Part shown: in pieces, positions 1-8,954 of the stretch
How positions within the stretch are numbered: position 1 is the first letter of the stretch
How the letters are laid out: each line of letters opens with the position of its first letter
Translations under genes and position numbers: made by a program
NCBI GenBank assembly: GCA_900316295.1
Contig: ONCJ01000020.1
Span: 1-39,153, forward strand
Direction of reading: 5' to 3'
Source: an uncultured Prevotella sp.
Lineage (GTDB): Bacteria > Bacteroidota > Bacteroidia > Bacteroidales > Bacteroidaceae
Length of the DNA: 39,153 nt
Notes under the pieces: model-generated
The model's database searches: none
What the model was told of the DNA's origin: nothing
What the model saw: the letters and a program-made list of their open reading frames with translations, nothing else

Positions 1-87
1 CTGAACCGCTTCAAGCTGAACCTGAGCTACGCTAAATACCACGTGTCCAGCAACTCGATTATGGTGAACGCGGCGTTTAGCCTTTAA
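1..87 (+). CDS. C-terminal end of an outer-membrane beta-barrel protein (possibly PorQ)
   Basis: An open frame enters from the left edge and ends at TAA 85-87, giving 28 residues. They alternate polar and hydrophobic residues and finish with Phe-Ser-Leu, which fits the last strands of an outer-membrane barrel. In other Bacteroidales, as I recall, cmk is preceded by porQ, a type IX secretion barrel protein, so PorQ is a reasonable guess from context. The fragment is too short to prove the family. Confidence 0.45.
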   Translation: MNRFKLNLSYAKYHVSSNSIMVNAAFSL

Positions 88-104
88 GGAATTAACTACA
101 TTCC

Positions 105-160
105 GGAATAACGAGATAACGGAATAACTGAATAACGAGATAACGGAATAACGTTATAAC
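105..160. repeat. Seven tandem octamers (NNNATAAC) upstream of cmk
   Basis: Seven consecutive 8-base units, each ending ATAAC, run from 105 to 160: ggaataac, gagataac, ggaataac, tgaataac, gagataac, ggaataac, gttataac. The array fills most of the gap between the upstream stop codon and cmk and ends 13 bases before the cmk ATG. Copy number could vary by slippage and alter spacing upstream of cmk; that effect is inferred. Confidence 0.85.
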
Positions 161-173
161 AAAAAAAGGGACC

Positions 174-857
174 ATGAAGAAAATAACAATAGCCATAGAC
201 GGTCACTCGTCGTGCGGAAAGAGCACGATGGCGAAGGACCTTGCACGCGAACTGGGTTACACATATATTGACACGGGTGCGATGTATCGCGCCGTGACGC
301 TCTTCGCCATGCGCAAGGGCTTGTTTGCCGAAGACGGAACGATAGACACGGAGACGCTCCAGGGGCTGATGGGCGAAGTCAGCATAGCCCAGAAGAACAT
401 CGAGGGCAAGACCATCACCTTCCTCAACGGCGAGGACGTGGAGAAGGAGATACGCTCATTGGAGGTGTCGTCGCACGTGAGTCCCATCGCCGCCCTACCC
501 TTCGTAAGGGAGAAGATGGTGGAGCAACAGAGAGAGATGGGACGCGAAGGAGGAATCGTAATGGACGGCAGGGATATTGGTACGGTGGTGTTCCCCAACG
601 CCGAACTGAAGATATTCGTCACGGCCTCGGCAGAGGTGCGTGCCCAACGACGCTATAAGGAACTGATAGAGAAGGGTATGCCTGCAAGCTACGAGGACAT
701 ACTCAAGAACGTGACCGAGCGCGACTACATGGACTCCCATCGTGCCGTGAGTCCGCTACGACCTGCCGACGACGCGGTGATACTCGACAACAGCAACCTT
801 ACTATTGCCGAACAGAAACAATGGCTGCTCGACCTCGTGGAGAAGAACACGAAGTGA
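174..857 (+). CDS. cmk: (d)CMP kinase (cytidylate kinase)
   Basis: Cytosolic nucleoside monophosphate kinase that transfers phosphate from ATP to CMP or dCMP, feeding CTP/dCTP synthesis and recycling CMP from RNA and lipid turnover. The 227-residue length is normal for the bacterial family. The P-loop GHSSCGKS lies at residues 10-17, followed by the TGAMYR segment near residue 35 and [12 protein letters not shown] near residue 130, both typical of Cmk. The ATG at 174 follows a purine-rich AAAGGGA, which supports the start. It sits 86 bases after a barrel-protein gene. In related genomes, as I recall, ispH follows directly; here ispH is 16 kb away on the other strand. Confidence 0.96.
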   Translation: MKKITIAIDGHSSCGKSTMAKDLARELGYTYIDTGAMYRAVTLFAMRKGLFAEDGTIDTETLQGLMGEVSIAQKNIEGKTITFLNGEDVEKEIRSLEVSSHVSPIAALPFVREKMVEQQREMGREGGIVMDGRDIGTVVFPNAELKIFVTASAEVRAQRRYKELIEKGMPASYEDILKNVTERDYMDSHRAVSPLRPADDAVILDNSNLTIAEQKQWLLDLVEKNTK

Positions 858-900
858 ATGGTTTAACTCATTCAAGTTTCGCATTCGCTCAACTTTTTGG

Positions 901-936
901 AGTTAAAGGAGTTAAAGAAGTTAAAGAAGTTAAAGC
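901..936. repeat. Four tandem 9-mers (agttaaagN) between convergent genes
   Basis: Units agttaaagg, agttaaaga, agttaaaga, agttaaagc fill 901-936 in the gap between cmk and the convergent GH2 gene. Just before it, 871-898 carries a 28-base sequence that recurs at 4139-4166, on the other side of the GH2 gene. Confidence 0.8.
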
Positions 937-1013
937 CGATAGTCTTTTTCCTTGAATATTCCCTATAGGAGTAGAGATTTAAGAAGTAAAACATTTGTCC
1001 TTAACTACTCCTC

Positions 1014-1031
1014 TCAACTTCCGAAAGTTGA
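1014..1031. terminator. Hairpin TCAACTT-ccga-AAGTTGA after the GH2 and cmk genes
   Basis: A 7-bp perfect inverted repeat (1014-1020 with 1025-1031) and a 4-base loop lies just beyond the GH2 stop codon, in the convergent gap. A longer version of the same palindrome is at 4170-4189 and a degenerate half at 38259-38278, so it is a small repeat family. A terminator role is plausible from its position, but there is no clear T-run. Confidence 0.45.
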
Positions 1032-1038
1032 TTTCAAT

Positions 1039-4000
1039 TCATTTTCGTGGTTCCGTTGGCTGAAGCACGAACGTGAAGGTTCGGTCTTCGCACTTCACAC
1101 GATACTGGGGCAAGGGCAGACCAGCCTTATCCCAGCTGTTTACTCCGCCTACTCCTGCCTGAACGGCATCGATGAAGAGGTTGGTATACTTCGACTTAGC
1201 CAACTGGGCTGGGTGGCGCTGGTGTTTCTCGGTGCCCTCGTCGAGGGTCTCCACGTCGTAATGGAGCGCACTCATCGAGGGTGCTCCATGAACAAGGAGT
1301 CCGAACCCATCCTTCCTCGTTTGTTGCCACCAACGAATATCGGTCTTGTTGCCCGTCTCTTGCGGACGGATATACGGATAGAACTGCTCGTCGGCGGTCT
1401 GCGTATACTTGCCTATGCGCTGGGCCTCGTTGCGGTCGGAATAGTTCTCGATGGGACCTCTGCCGTAGAACTCCGACTGGTCCATATCATAAGGCAGCTG
1501 CATCACCATGCCGAAGCGGAGCATGTCGGGCAACTGAGCTCCGTTGGTCTGCATGGATTGAGTCACATCGATGCTTCCACCGGTACCAATGATATACGAC
1601 AACCGAAGCTCTACGGGTGAGCCTTGCAGACCGTAAACCGCATTGACCGTCGCCTCTTCACCTTGCTTTCTGGCTTTGAGATTGAGGAGTACCAGCTCGG
1701 GCGAGCGCCAGAAGGCATTGTCATTCTGAACGTTGGCTCCCATATCGTTGTCGTTGACGGCTCGCCAGAAGAGAGGCTTCAGCGTTCCTCCCTCGCCAAG
1801 AAGGTCACGCTCGCCAACCCTATATGTGGTGATAAAACCCGTCTTTCGGCTGAACGACACCCAAGCGTTGGATGAGGATACGTCTATACACAAGGCACGG
1901 TTCTTCACCTTCAGCTCTGAACCGTTATAAATCCTCGCAAAATCCACGGGACTTCCACCAACGAAGAGTTGTCTCTGGGCAACGATATGACCAGCCTTGA
2001 GCAACGGTTCGTCGGTCTTCAGCACTATATCTATATTCACAAATATCTCATCCATAGATATGGTATCAGGTCTGAACCCTCTCAATTCCACTACCCGACT
2101 CTGCTGGGGAGCAACGTCGATATCCTCCACGCTGCCCTCCCCTACGCACTCGCCGTCGTTCATCAGTCGCCAGACGAGTCGGTAGTTCTTCAGGTCGCGG
2201 AAGAAATATTCGTTCCTAACGGTGACGAGTCCCTGTGTGAGATCCTTTGCCTCTACCCAAACGTTCTGATGGAAGTACTTCACCTCCCACGCCTGAGGAT
2301 TAGGTTTGCGGTCGGGCGAGAAAAGACCGTTGCAATTGAAGTTGTTGTCGGACGGGTCGTAGTCGTTATAGTCGCCACCATAGGTATAGGTAGGCATAGC
2401 CTCATCGAACGGTTTGCCGCGCAAGCCCTGGTCTACGAAGTCCCAGATGAATCCGCCCTGATACTTCGGGTACTTCCTTATCAGCTCCCAATACTCCTTG
2501 AAGCCGCCGCTGGAGTTGCCCATAGCGTGGCTGTACTCACACTGGATGAGGGGGCGTTGCTGGGTCTCGTCTGACGAATACTTGGCGCAGTCCTCATGAC
2601 TATAGTACATAGGACAGAAGATGTCGGTATTCTCGCCCAGGATGGCACGCTCGTATTGTACGGGGCGCTGGTCGTCAACGGAGTGAATCCACGCTTTGGC
2701 ACGTGCGAAGTGCTCGCCGTCGCGGGTCTCATTGCCAAGGCTCCACACGATGACGCTCGGGTGGTTGTAGTTGGTAATGACGTTATGCTGATTGCGCTCC
2801 ATGATGGGTTTGCCGAACATTGGCGTACCCGACAATGCCTCCTTCTCATAGCCGAAGCCGTGACTCTCCTGATTGGCCTCAGCACAAAGGTATATACCAT
2901 ACTCGTCGCAGAGGTCGTACCACTGGGGGTCGTCGGGATAGTGACATGTACGTATGGCATTGATATTGAACTCCTTCATGCGACGTATGTCCTCTATCAT
3001 GCGCTCACGACTCACCACATAGCCTCCGTCGGGGTCCATCTCGTGGCGGTTGGCACCCTTGATGAGTATCGGCCGACCGTTGACGAGCAACTGGGCACCC
3101 TTGATTTCCACACTTCGGAAACCTACTTTCTGCACCACATACTCAGCTCCACGCCTGATGGTGAGCGTATATAGATAAGGAGTCTCGGCGGTCCAAGCCT
3201 TCACATCGGGAACGACCACCATCGCCGCCACGCCTTCATACACGGTCTTTCCGTCGGCATCGGCGAGGGTGATGGTAGCATCCGACTTGCCCGTAGCTTG
3301 TATGTCGACATTGAGAATGCCCGTGGTGTAGTTGTCTTCCAACGTGGTCTCTATCTTGATGTTATCTATATGGTTTGCCTTCGGACGTGAATAGAGGTAC
3401 GACTCGCGCGCCACTCCGCTCAATCGCCAGAAGTCCTGGTCCTCGCTATACGAGCCGTCGCACCAGCGGAAGGTCTGGAACGCCAGCAGGTTCTTGCCTT
3501 TCTTCACGTAAGGCGTAATGTCGAACTCAGCTGCCGTCTTGGAATCTTCGGCATAACCCACGAACTGTCCGTTGACATAGAGGTAGATATTGGACGTGAC
3601 GGAACCGAAATGGGCTATAATCTGAGAGCCGTTCCACGACTGGGGAATGTCGATTGTGCGCCTATAGGAACCCACGTGATTATCCTTGACGGGCACCTCG
3701 GGAGGGTTGTTCTGGAAATGGCCGCGCCAAGCAAAACCGATGTTCACATACTCTGGGTCGCCAAAGCCGTTGAGTTCCCATATGGCTGGAGTGCGAAGGG
3801 TGTTCCAATCGGAGTCGTCAAGGTCAGTAAGATAGAAATCAGTAGGACGCTGGTCGGCATTAGCCACCCAACGGAAACGCCAATCACCATCTATAGACAG
3901 ATAGCGCCCTGACTGCTTCTTGTCGCCCTTCATGGCGAGTTGATCGCTCTCGTATGCAAAGAAACTCGCATGCACAGGCAGGCGGTTGATCTCGTTCACA

Positions 4001-4098
4001 CTCATATCGTGCCACTCGGTATACGTAGGCTTTTCATCAGCCCACCCTGCCTGAACCGCAAAGCCCAACAGCAAAGAAACCAGAATTCTCATATGCAT
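1039..4098 (-). CDS. GH2 beta-galactosidase (LacZ-type), exported
   Basis: Retaining beta-galactosidase of glycoside hydrolase family 2, predicted to release terminal galactose from glycans in the periplasm. Order: signal peptide, jelly-roll sugar-binding domain, Ig-like domain, TIM barrel, then a Bgal_small domain. The acid/base Glu is in SLGNE (about residue 457 counted from this start) and the nucleophile Glu in IQCEYSHAMGN (about residue 521). RTCHYP and WDFVDQGL are also classic LacZ-type motifs. Its size of about 1020 residues matches E. coli LacZ. The frame opens further upstream at 4152, but the start at 4098 (or 4092) puts the hydrophobic signal segment MRILVSLLLGF right at the N-terminus. 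A good promoter lies at 4218-4250. It faces away from the DUF4838 gene and probably trims galactose from the same glycans. Confidence 0.9.
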   Translation of the reverse strand: MHMRILVSLLLGFAVQAGWADEKPTYTEWHDMSVNEINRLPVHASFFAYESDQLAMKGDKKQSGRYLSIDGDWRFRWVANADQRPTDFYLTDLDDSDWNTLRTPAIWELNGFGDPEYVNIGFAWRGHFQNNPPEVPVKDNHVGSYRRTIDIPQSWNGSQIIAHFGSVTSNIYLYVNGQFVGYAEDSKTAAEFDITPYVKKGKNLLAFQTFRWCDGSYSEDQDFWRLSGVARESYLYSRPKANHIDNIKIETTLEDNYTTGILNVDIQATGKSDATITLADADGKTVYEGVAAMVVVPDVKAWTAETPYLYTLTIRRGAEYVVQKVGFRSVEIKGAQLLVNGRPILIKGANRHEMDPDGGYVVSRERMIEDIRRMKEFNINAIRTCHYPDDPQWYDLCDEYGIYLCAEANQESHGFGYEKEALSGTPMFGKPIMERNQHNVITNYNHPSVIVWSLGNETRDGEHFARAKAWIHSVDDQRPVQYERAILGENTDIFCPMYYSHEDCAKYSSDETQQRPLIQCEYSHAMGNSSGGFKEYWELIRKYPKYQGGFIWDFVDQGLRGKPFDEAMPTYTYGGDYNDYDPSDNNFNCNGLFSPDRKPNPQAWEVKYFHQNVWVEAKDLTQGLVTVRNEYFFRDLKNYRLVWRLMNDGECVGEGSVEDIDVAPQQSRVVELRGFRPDTISMDEIFVNIDIVLKTDEPLLKAGHIVAQRQLFVGGSPVDFARIYNGSELKVKNRALCIDVSSSNAWVSFSRKTGFITTYRVGERDLLGEGGTLKPLFWRAVNDNDMGANVQNDNAFWRSPELVLLNLKARKQGEEATVNAVYGLQGSPVELRLSYIIGTGGSIDVTQSMQTNGAQLPDMLRFGMVMQLPYDMDQSEFYGRGPIENYSDRNEAQRIGKYTQTADEQFYPYIRPQETGNKTDIRWWQQTRKDGFGLLVHGAPSMSALHYDVETLDEGTEKHQRHPAQLAKSKYTNLFIDAVQAGVGGVNSWDKAGLPLPQYRVKCEDRTFTFVLQPTEPRK

Positions 4099-4169
4099 AT
4101 AGTCTTTTGTTTTTGTAAAAAAGTATATTAGTTTATTATTCAAGTTTCGCATTCGCTCAACTTTTTCCT

Positions 4170-4189
4170 CTCAACTTGCGAAAGTTGAG
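4170..4189. repeat. Palindrome CTCAACTT-gcga-AAGTTGAG
   Basis: Perfect 8-bp arms at 4170-4177 and 4182-4189 in the 5' leader of the GH2 gene. It follows the 28-base direct repeat 4139-4166, which matches 871-898. It shares its core with the hairpin at 1014-1031. Confidence 0.7.
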
Positions 4190-4217
4190 TAGTTTCATTA
4201 TTGGTAAAACTATGTGG

Positions 4218-4250
4218 CAAAGGTACGAAAAAAATATAATAATAATCAAA
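4218..4250 (-). promoter_or_regulatory. Bacteroidota-type promoter for the GH2 gene
   Basis: Read on the minus strand, TTTG (4247-4250) is followed after 21 bases by TACCTTTG (4218-4225), matching the Bacteroidota -33/-7 consensus TTTG and TAnnTTTG. It lies about 120 bases upstream of the GH2 start. Confidence 0.7.
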
Positions 4251-4308
4251 CACGTCAAATAATATATTCTTTTCCGAATTTTCTTTTCCTTATTTTAGGA
4301 AAAAGTAG

Positions 4309-4316
4309 TACATTTG
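4309..4316 (+). promoter_or_regulatory. Candidate -7 element for the DUF4838 gene
   Basis: TACATTTG matches the TAnnTTTG -7 element and lies 60 bases upstream of the ATG at 4376. No clean TTTG is seen at the expected -33 distance, so this is weaker than the other promoters in the window. Confidence 0.45.
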
Positions 4317-4375
4317 TAGCTATGAAAAAACAAGGGTAAAACTTAAAGGAAAAACTTTAATCTATAGCTACATAT

Positions 4376-6568
4376 ATGAATACAAAGACAACCATTATTA
4401 GCATGGCTCTGTGGATGATCTCACTCACGACGGCATGGGCACAGACGACAATAGTAAGCAAGGGTAAGGCTAAGGGACGTATCGTATGTACGGAGAAGAC
4501 GGCGACCAACACGGAGGCTGCCGAGATAATGCAGCTCTTCGTAGAGCGCATCTCGGGGGCGAACCTGCCGATTGCATACGGAGCCACCACTCGTCAGGGC
4601 GACATAGTGATAGGCGAACAGACCAACAAGGCGGACGAGGACGGCTTTTCTATTGAGACAATCGGAAAATCGCTGCACATCAAGAGTGGTGGCGACAGGG
4701 GCGCAATATATGGTGTGGCGACCCTACTGGAGAAGTGGATGGGTGTAAACTACTATGCTAAGGACGTGTATACGCTCTCGAAGTCGAAGGACATCATTCT
4801 GCCACGTATCAATCACGCGGAGACACCAGCCTTCCGATTCCGCCAGACCTTCAGCTACGGCAACGACGACCCCATATACAAGAGGTTCATGCGACTGGAG
4901 AGCCACGACGAGCTCTTCGCATCGGACATGTGGGTGCATACGTTCAACCAGATACTGCCAGCCGACAAATACGGCAAGGCGCATCCGGAATACTACTCAA
5001 TGATAAACGGCAAACGTCAGCCAGGCACACATAGCCAGTGGTGTCTGACCAACCCCGAGGTACTGGAACTGGCATGCGAGAAGATTGACTCCATATTCCG
5101 TGCCAACCCCGACCGCAAGATGATTTCCATCAGTCAGAACGACGGCAACGGCACATACTGCCAATGTCCCGAATGTAAGAAGGTGGAGGAAGAGGAGGGA
5201 GCCGTATCAGGCAACTACATACGATTCCTGAACAAGCTGGCTCAAAGGTTCCCAGACAAGGAGTTCTCGACACTCGCCTACCTCTTCACCATGGAACCGC
5301 CAAAGAAGACTCGACCTCTGAAGAACGTGAACATCATGCTTTGCGACATCGACTGTAAGCGAGAGGTGCCCCTGACCGACAACGAGTCGGGACACCAGTT
5401 TGTCAAGGCGCTGGAGGGATGGTCGGCCATCTCGGACAACATCTTCATCTGGGACTATGTGATCAACTTCGACGGAGTGGTGACACCATTCCCCAACTTC
5501 CATTGCCTGCAGAAGAACATCAGCCTCTTCAAACACAACCACGCCACCATGCTCTTCGAACAGAACATGCCGACACGAGGCACCGACTTCCTGGAAATGA
5601 AGGCATGGATACTGGCTAAGCTGATGTGGAACCCCGAACAGGACACCGACTCGCTGATGGTCGCCTTCATGAACGGATACTACCACGAGGCTGCACCCTA
5701 CATGTATCAATACCAGAAACTGCTACAGGGCGCTCTGCTCGCCAGCGGAAAAGAACTGTGGATATACGACTCGCCCATAACTCACAAGGACGGTATGCTG
5801 AATGCGAAGCTCTGTAAGACCTACAACGAGCTGTTCGACAAGGCTGAGAACGCCGTCAAGGGCGACACGGCAGTACTCAACCGCGTGCGTCTGTCACGAC
5901 TGCCACTACAATACTCGGAACTGGAGATAGCACGTACCAATCCTGATAGGGATGCGGAAGAGACCAGCCAACTGCTTAACCTCTTCGAACAGAGAACTAA
6001 GGAATATGGAGTGAGGACACTGAACGAACGTGAGAACCGACCCGAAGACTATTGCCGACTGTATCGTGAGCGATTTCTGCCAGTCAAGGAGCGTAACATA
6101 GCGTTGGGCAAGAACGTCAGCTTCCTGTCGGCTCCATCGGGCAAATATGCAGAGATGGGTGCCCAGGCTCTGACCGACGGACTATATGGCGGTACGACAT
6201 ACGTGGAGAGCTGGGTAGGATGGGAAGGCAGGGATGCTGACTTCGTCATCGACCTTGGCAAGAAAGAGTCGTTCCAAGAGGTGACTGCCGACTTCCTGCT
6301 TCAGTCGGGTGCATGGATATTATGGCCTAAGAGCGTCACCTATAGCATATCAAACGACAACAACAACTGGCAACCTATAGGCACATTCACATTCAACGAG
6401 GACCGCTCGCTGGCTGTGAAATTCCAGAATGCTACGGTAATAACACAACAACCAGTCAACGCCCAATACGTGAGGGTAAGCGTCAAAGGCATCGGCAAAT
6501 GTCCATCATGGCACTACGGCGTGGGCTATGACGCGTGGTTCTTTATCGACGAGGTAAAGGTGAAGTGA
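4376..6568 (+). CDS. DUF4838 (GH163-like) glycosidase with C-terminal discoidin domain
   Basis: Exported protein of 730 residues with a signal peptide (residues 1-22, cleaved before Gln). Residues about 25-130 look like the N-terminal alpha/beta domain seen ahead of GH20-like and GH67-like barrels. The centre (about 150-480) matches DUF4838, with FIWDYVINFDG and a GTYCQCPECKK segment. Residues about 585-730 form an F5/8 type C (CBM32-like) sugar-binding domain. DUF4838 proteins include the GH163 family, known to me as endo-beta-N-acetylglucosaminidases acting on complex N-glycans; I infer a similar activity here. The gene runs opposite to its neighbours: divergent from GH2 and convergent with GH29. 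It could act on another glycan, since DUF4838 is broader than the characterised members. Confidence 0.75.
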   Translation: MNTKTTIISMALWMISLTTAWAQTTIVSKGKAKGRIVCTEKTATNTEAAEIMQLFVERISGANLPIAYGATTRQGDIVIGEQTNKADEDGFSIETIGKSLHIKSGGDRGAIYGVATLLEKWMGVNYYAKDVYTLSKSKDIILPRINHAETPAFRFRQTFSYGNDDPIYKRFMRLESHDELFASDMWVHTFNQILPADKYGKAHPEYYSMINGKRQPGTHSQWCLTNPEVLELACEKIDSIFRANPDRKMISISQNDGNGTYCQCPECKKVEEEEGAVSGNYIRFLNKLAQRFPDKEFSTLAYLFTMEPPKKTRPLKNVNIMLCDIDCKREVPLTDNESGHQFVKALEGWSAISDNIFIWDYVINFDGVVTPFPNFHCLQKNISLFKHNHATMLFEQNMPTRGTDFLEMKAWILAKLMWNPEQDTDSLMVAFMNGYYHEAAPYMYQYQKLLQGALLASGKELWIYDSPITHKDGMLNAKLCKTYNELFDKAENAVKGDTAVLNRVRLSRLPLQYSELEIARTNPDRDAEETSQLLNLFEQRTKEYGVRTLNERENRPEDYCRLYRERFLPVKERNIALGKNVSFLSAPSGKYAEMGAQALTDGLYGGTTYVESWVGWEGRDADFVIDLGKKESFQEVTADFLLQSGAWILWPKSVTYSISNDNNNWQPIGTFTFNEDRSLAVKFQNATVITQQPVNAQYVRVSVKGIGKCPSWHYGVGYDAWFFIDEVKVK

Positions 6569-6605
6569 GGAGATGAGGAGATGAGGAGCTTTGGGGGCTT
6601 AGAGT

Positions 6606-6641
6606 CCTTAAGGACTTTAAGGACCTTAGGGACCTTAAGGA
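6606..6641. repeat. Four tandem 9-mers (ccttaagga) between convergent genes
   Basis: Units ccttaagga, ctttaagga, ccttaggga, ccttaagga occupy 6606-6641 in the 89-base gap between two converging genes. An aggagatg repeat lies just before them at about 6568-6588. The unit CCTTAAGG is itself palindromic, so the array could fold and serve as a two-way terminator; that role is inferred. Confidence 0.75.
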
Positions 6642-6657
6642 AAGAAAGATGAGGAGC

Positions 6658-8145
6658 CTATTCAGCTAAATAGGCTCCTATATTATTGATACACAGCGGT
6701 CCGCGAGCATCGAGAAAACGAACACGAAGCATGCGTGCCATAACGGTGGGGAACACCAATATACGTTTGTAGCCGATGGTGGTGGTCTCTTCGCCACAAT
6801 CTATGCCTGTCCAACTCTTTCCGTCAAGAGAATATTCTACTTCGAACTTCTTGACACGCTGACCCAAAGGGATATACTCCTGAAGTACAATACGGTTGAA
6901 CGACTGAGCCTTACGACAGAACTTGAACGTCAGACTGGCTGAACATACGCCGTCTGGCGTAGCCCAATAGCTGTCATAGTCGTCAGAAAGCACATTCTTA
7001 GCCTTATAAGCCGAACTACGCACATGGCTGCCCTTAACCTTTGAACCAACAAGCAGATTGTGAGCATAGATGCGATCCAGCTTCTCACGGAAAGCCTTCA
7101 GATTGGCAACATCGGTTGGATGCATCCTTCCAGTACGCGTCACGGGCACGTTGAGCAAGAAGGTGGCGTTATGTCCCACATTCTTATTGTAAAGGTCTTC
7201 GAGTTGGTCGGCTGTAAGTATGCCCTTGGCGTTGTCAGCCTCATGATAGAACCAGTTGGGACGACGTATAGACACATCACACTCTGCAGGAACCCACACA
7301 TCACCATCCTCAGCACCATTCATCGAATAGCTGGCATCAAACGCAGGACGGGCATCTGCACTACGAAGCATCGACCAGCAGGTAGCACCTGCAACACCCT
7401 CCTCGCTGCCTACCCATCGACAACCTGGACCGCCATTAGAGAAGATGATAGCCTGTGGCTGTAGCTCACGCACATAGCCGAAGAGCGTCGGGAAGTCATA
7501 GTAGTGCTCCTTGTCTATGCTACGCTTCTCGTCAGCGCCACCATACCATCCGTCGCCTCCGTTGGCTCCATCAAACCACACCTCGAACAGTTCACCGTAA
7601 TTACTGAGTACCTCACGCAGCTGTTTCTTATAGTAGTCTACGTAGGCAGGTGTAGCATAGGTAGCCTGATGGCGGTCCCAAGGCGAAAGATAGATACCGA
7701 ACTTCATACCTTTCTTGCGACAAGCCTCAGCCAGTTCGCCCACGACGTCGCCCTTGCCCTGCTTATATGGGCTGTTCTTGATACTATAGTCGGTATATTC
7801 AGTAGGCCACAGACAAAAGCCGTCATGATGCTTGGCGGTGAAGATGACACCCTTCATTCCGCCTGCCTGCAAGGCATCAACCCACTGGTCGACATCACAA
7901 TAGCCGAGCGTAGGATTGAACAAGTCGACAGGATAATTGCCATAGCCCCACTCTACCCCATCCTCACCATAGAACGTATCGGGACCATAATGGATGAAGG
8001 CATACGTCTCCATACGTTGCCAAGCCACCTGCTCGGCGGTGGGCACAGGCAAAACGGGCTTAGGTGGGTCTACCTTGGCAAGAAGCGACACATGCGACAT
8101 CATCGCGGTAACGACAAACAGGAATGATAATAGGTTGTGATTCAT
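6658..8145 (-). CDS. GH29 alpha-L-fucosidase with discoidin-like domain
   Basis: Exported retaining alpha-L-fucosidase of 495 residues. A signal peptide (about 1-23) precedes a GH29 TIM barrel (about 35-345). TAKHHDGFCLWPTEYTDY near residue 103 is the family signature. The nucleophile is Asp192 in EVWFDGANG. Residues about 365-495 form an F5/8 type C-like domain. This layout resembles GH29 enzymes that remove alpha-1,3/1,4-linked fucose, though linkage cannot be settled from sequence alone. It is the last gene of the susC operon, 24 bases after the DUF1573 gene, and would remove core or antenna fucose from released glycans. Confidence 0.92.
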   Translation of the reverse strand: MNHNLLSFLFVVTAMMSHVSLLAKVDPPKPVLPVPTAEQVAWQRMETYAFIHYGPDTFYGEDGVEWGYGNYPVDLFNPTLGYCDVDQWVDALQAGGMKGVIFTAKHHDGFCLWPTEYTDYSIKNSPYKQGKGDVVGELAEACRKKGMKFGIYLSPWDRHQATYATPAYVDYYKKQLREVLSNYGELFEVWFDGANGGDGWYGGADEKRSIDKEHYYDFPTLFGYVRELQPQAIIFSNGGPGCRWVGSEEGVAGATCWSMLRSADARPAFDASYSMNGAEDGDVWVPAECDVSIRRPNWFYHEADNAKGILTADQLEDLYNKNVGHNATFLLNVPVTRTGRMHPTDVANLKAFREKLDRIYAHNLLVGSKVKGSHVRSSAYKAKNVLSDDYDSYWATPDGVCSASLTFKFCRKAQSFNRIVLQEYIPLGQRVKKFEVEYSLDGKSWTGIDCGEETTTIGYKRILVFPTVMARMLRVRFLDARGPLCINNIGAYLAE

Positions 8146-8169
8146 GATGAAAGGTCAAAGATGAAAAAC

Positions 8170-8913
8170 TTACTTTTGAATTACATCCCAAGAAATCTTC
8201 AGAGGCTTCAACGCCTTACCGTTGACTTTCGGAATGATAGAGATATGGCGACGATAAGAGACTGGACGGAAAGCTCGATAACGAGCGTAGACCTTAGTAC
8301 TCTCGCCAGGTTTCAACACGAGACGGTCGGGAAACTTCAGTATCCTATTGTTGGGACGACGCTCGAATTCGATTGTCATGGTCTCCTTGGTATCGTTGGC
8401 TACGAGCAGACGTATCGACTTCTCCTCTCCCACACGCATCAAAGGGAATGGCAATACCCTGTGGCTCATGTAGAGTCCGCTACCATAGGCGTATGGATGG
8501 TCCTCGGTGACGGGATGTTTCATACCTACCACATTACCTTTCACCCAGATACGCGTATAGTATTTACCACCATTGAGATTCAGTACAGCCTCTTTGGAAA
8601 ACTTCCCTGGACGATGGTCGGGATCGTACGTGAGCGTCACCTTGGCGGTCTTGCCTGGACGGACGGGCTCTTTTGAATAATCAGCCGTGGTACATCCACA
8701 CCAAGCGTTGACATCATCGATGCTTATCACCTCCTTGCTTCGGTTGGTGAAGACAAAGGTATGGCTCACCTTACCATCCTTCTCCTGAATGGTCCCGAAG
8801 TCATGGATACGCTTATCATACTGGAACGACTCAAGAAAAACAGATTCCTGAGCTCTGCACAAGGCAGAACTCAGGAATATTAGAGATATAGTCAATAAAT
8901 GTTTGATTGACAT
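8170..8913 (-). CDS. DUF1573 domain protein, exported
   Basis: A 247-residue protein with a signal peptide ending near residue 22 (ALCRA-QE). Residues about 35-130 form a DUF1573 Ig/MSP-like beta-sandwich: HDFGTI near the start, then the signature WCGCTT and an RPGKTAKVTLTYDP strand pair. The second half repeats a similar beta-sandwich pattern, with LKPGESTKVYARY. The family is common in Bacteroidales and has no known reaction. Gaps of 41 bases upstream and 24 downstream place it inside the susC-to-fucosidase operon, so it may be a structural or glycan-binding partner; that is inference only. Confidence 0.85.
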   Translation of the reverse strand: MSIKHLLTISLIFLSSALCRAQESVFLESFQYDKRIHDFGTIQEKDGKVSHTFVFTNRSKEVISIDDVNAWCGCTTADYSKEPVRPGKTAKVTLTYDPDHRPGKFSKEAVLNLNGGKYYTRIWVKGNVVGMKHPVTEDHPYAYGSGLYMSHRVLPFPLMRVGEEKSIRLLVANDTKETMTIEFERRPNNRILKFPDRLVLKPGESTKVYARYRAFRPVSYRRHISIIPKVNGKALKPLKISWDVIQK

Positions 8914-8954
8914 GATTACATTTGGATTAAGCTTACTATGTAGTCAGAACTACA

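Noticed and set aside
952-1620. A 222-codon plus-strand open frame at the GH2 3' end
   Set aside because: It overlaps the well-supported GH2 coding sequence on the other strand and resembles no protein family.
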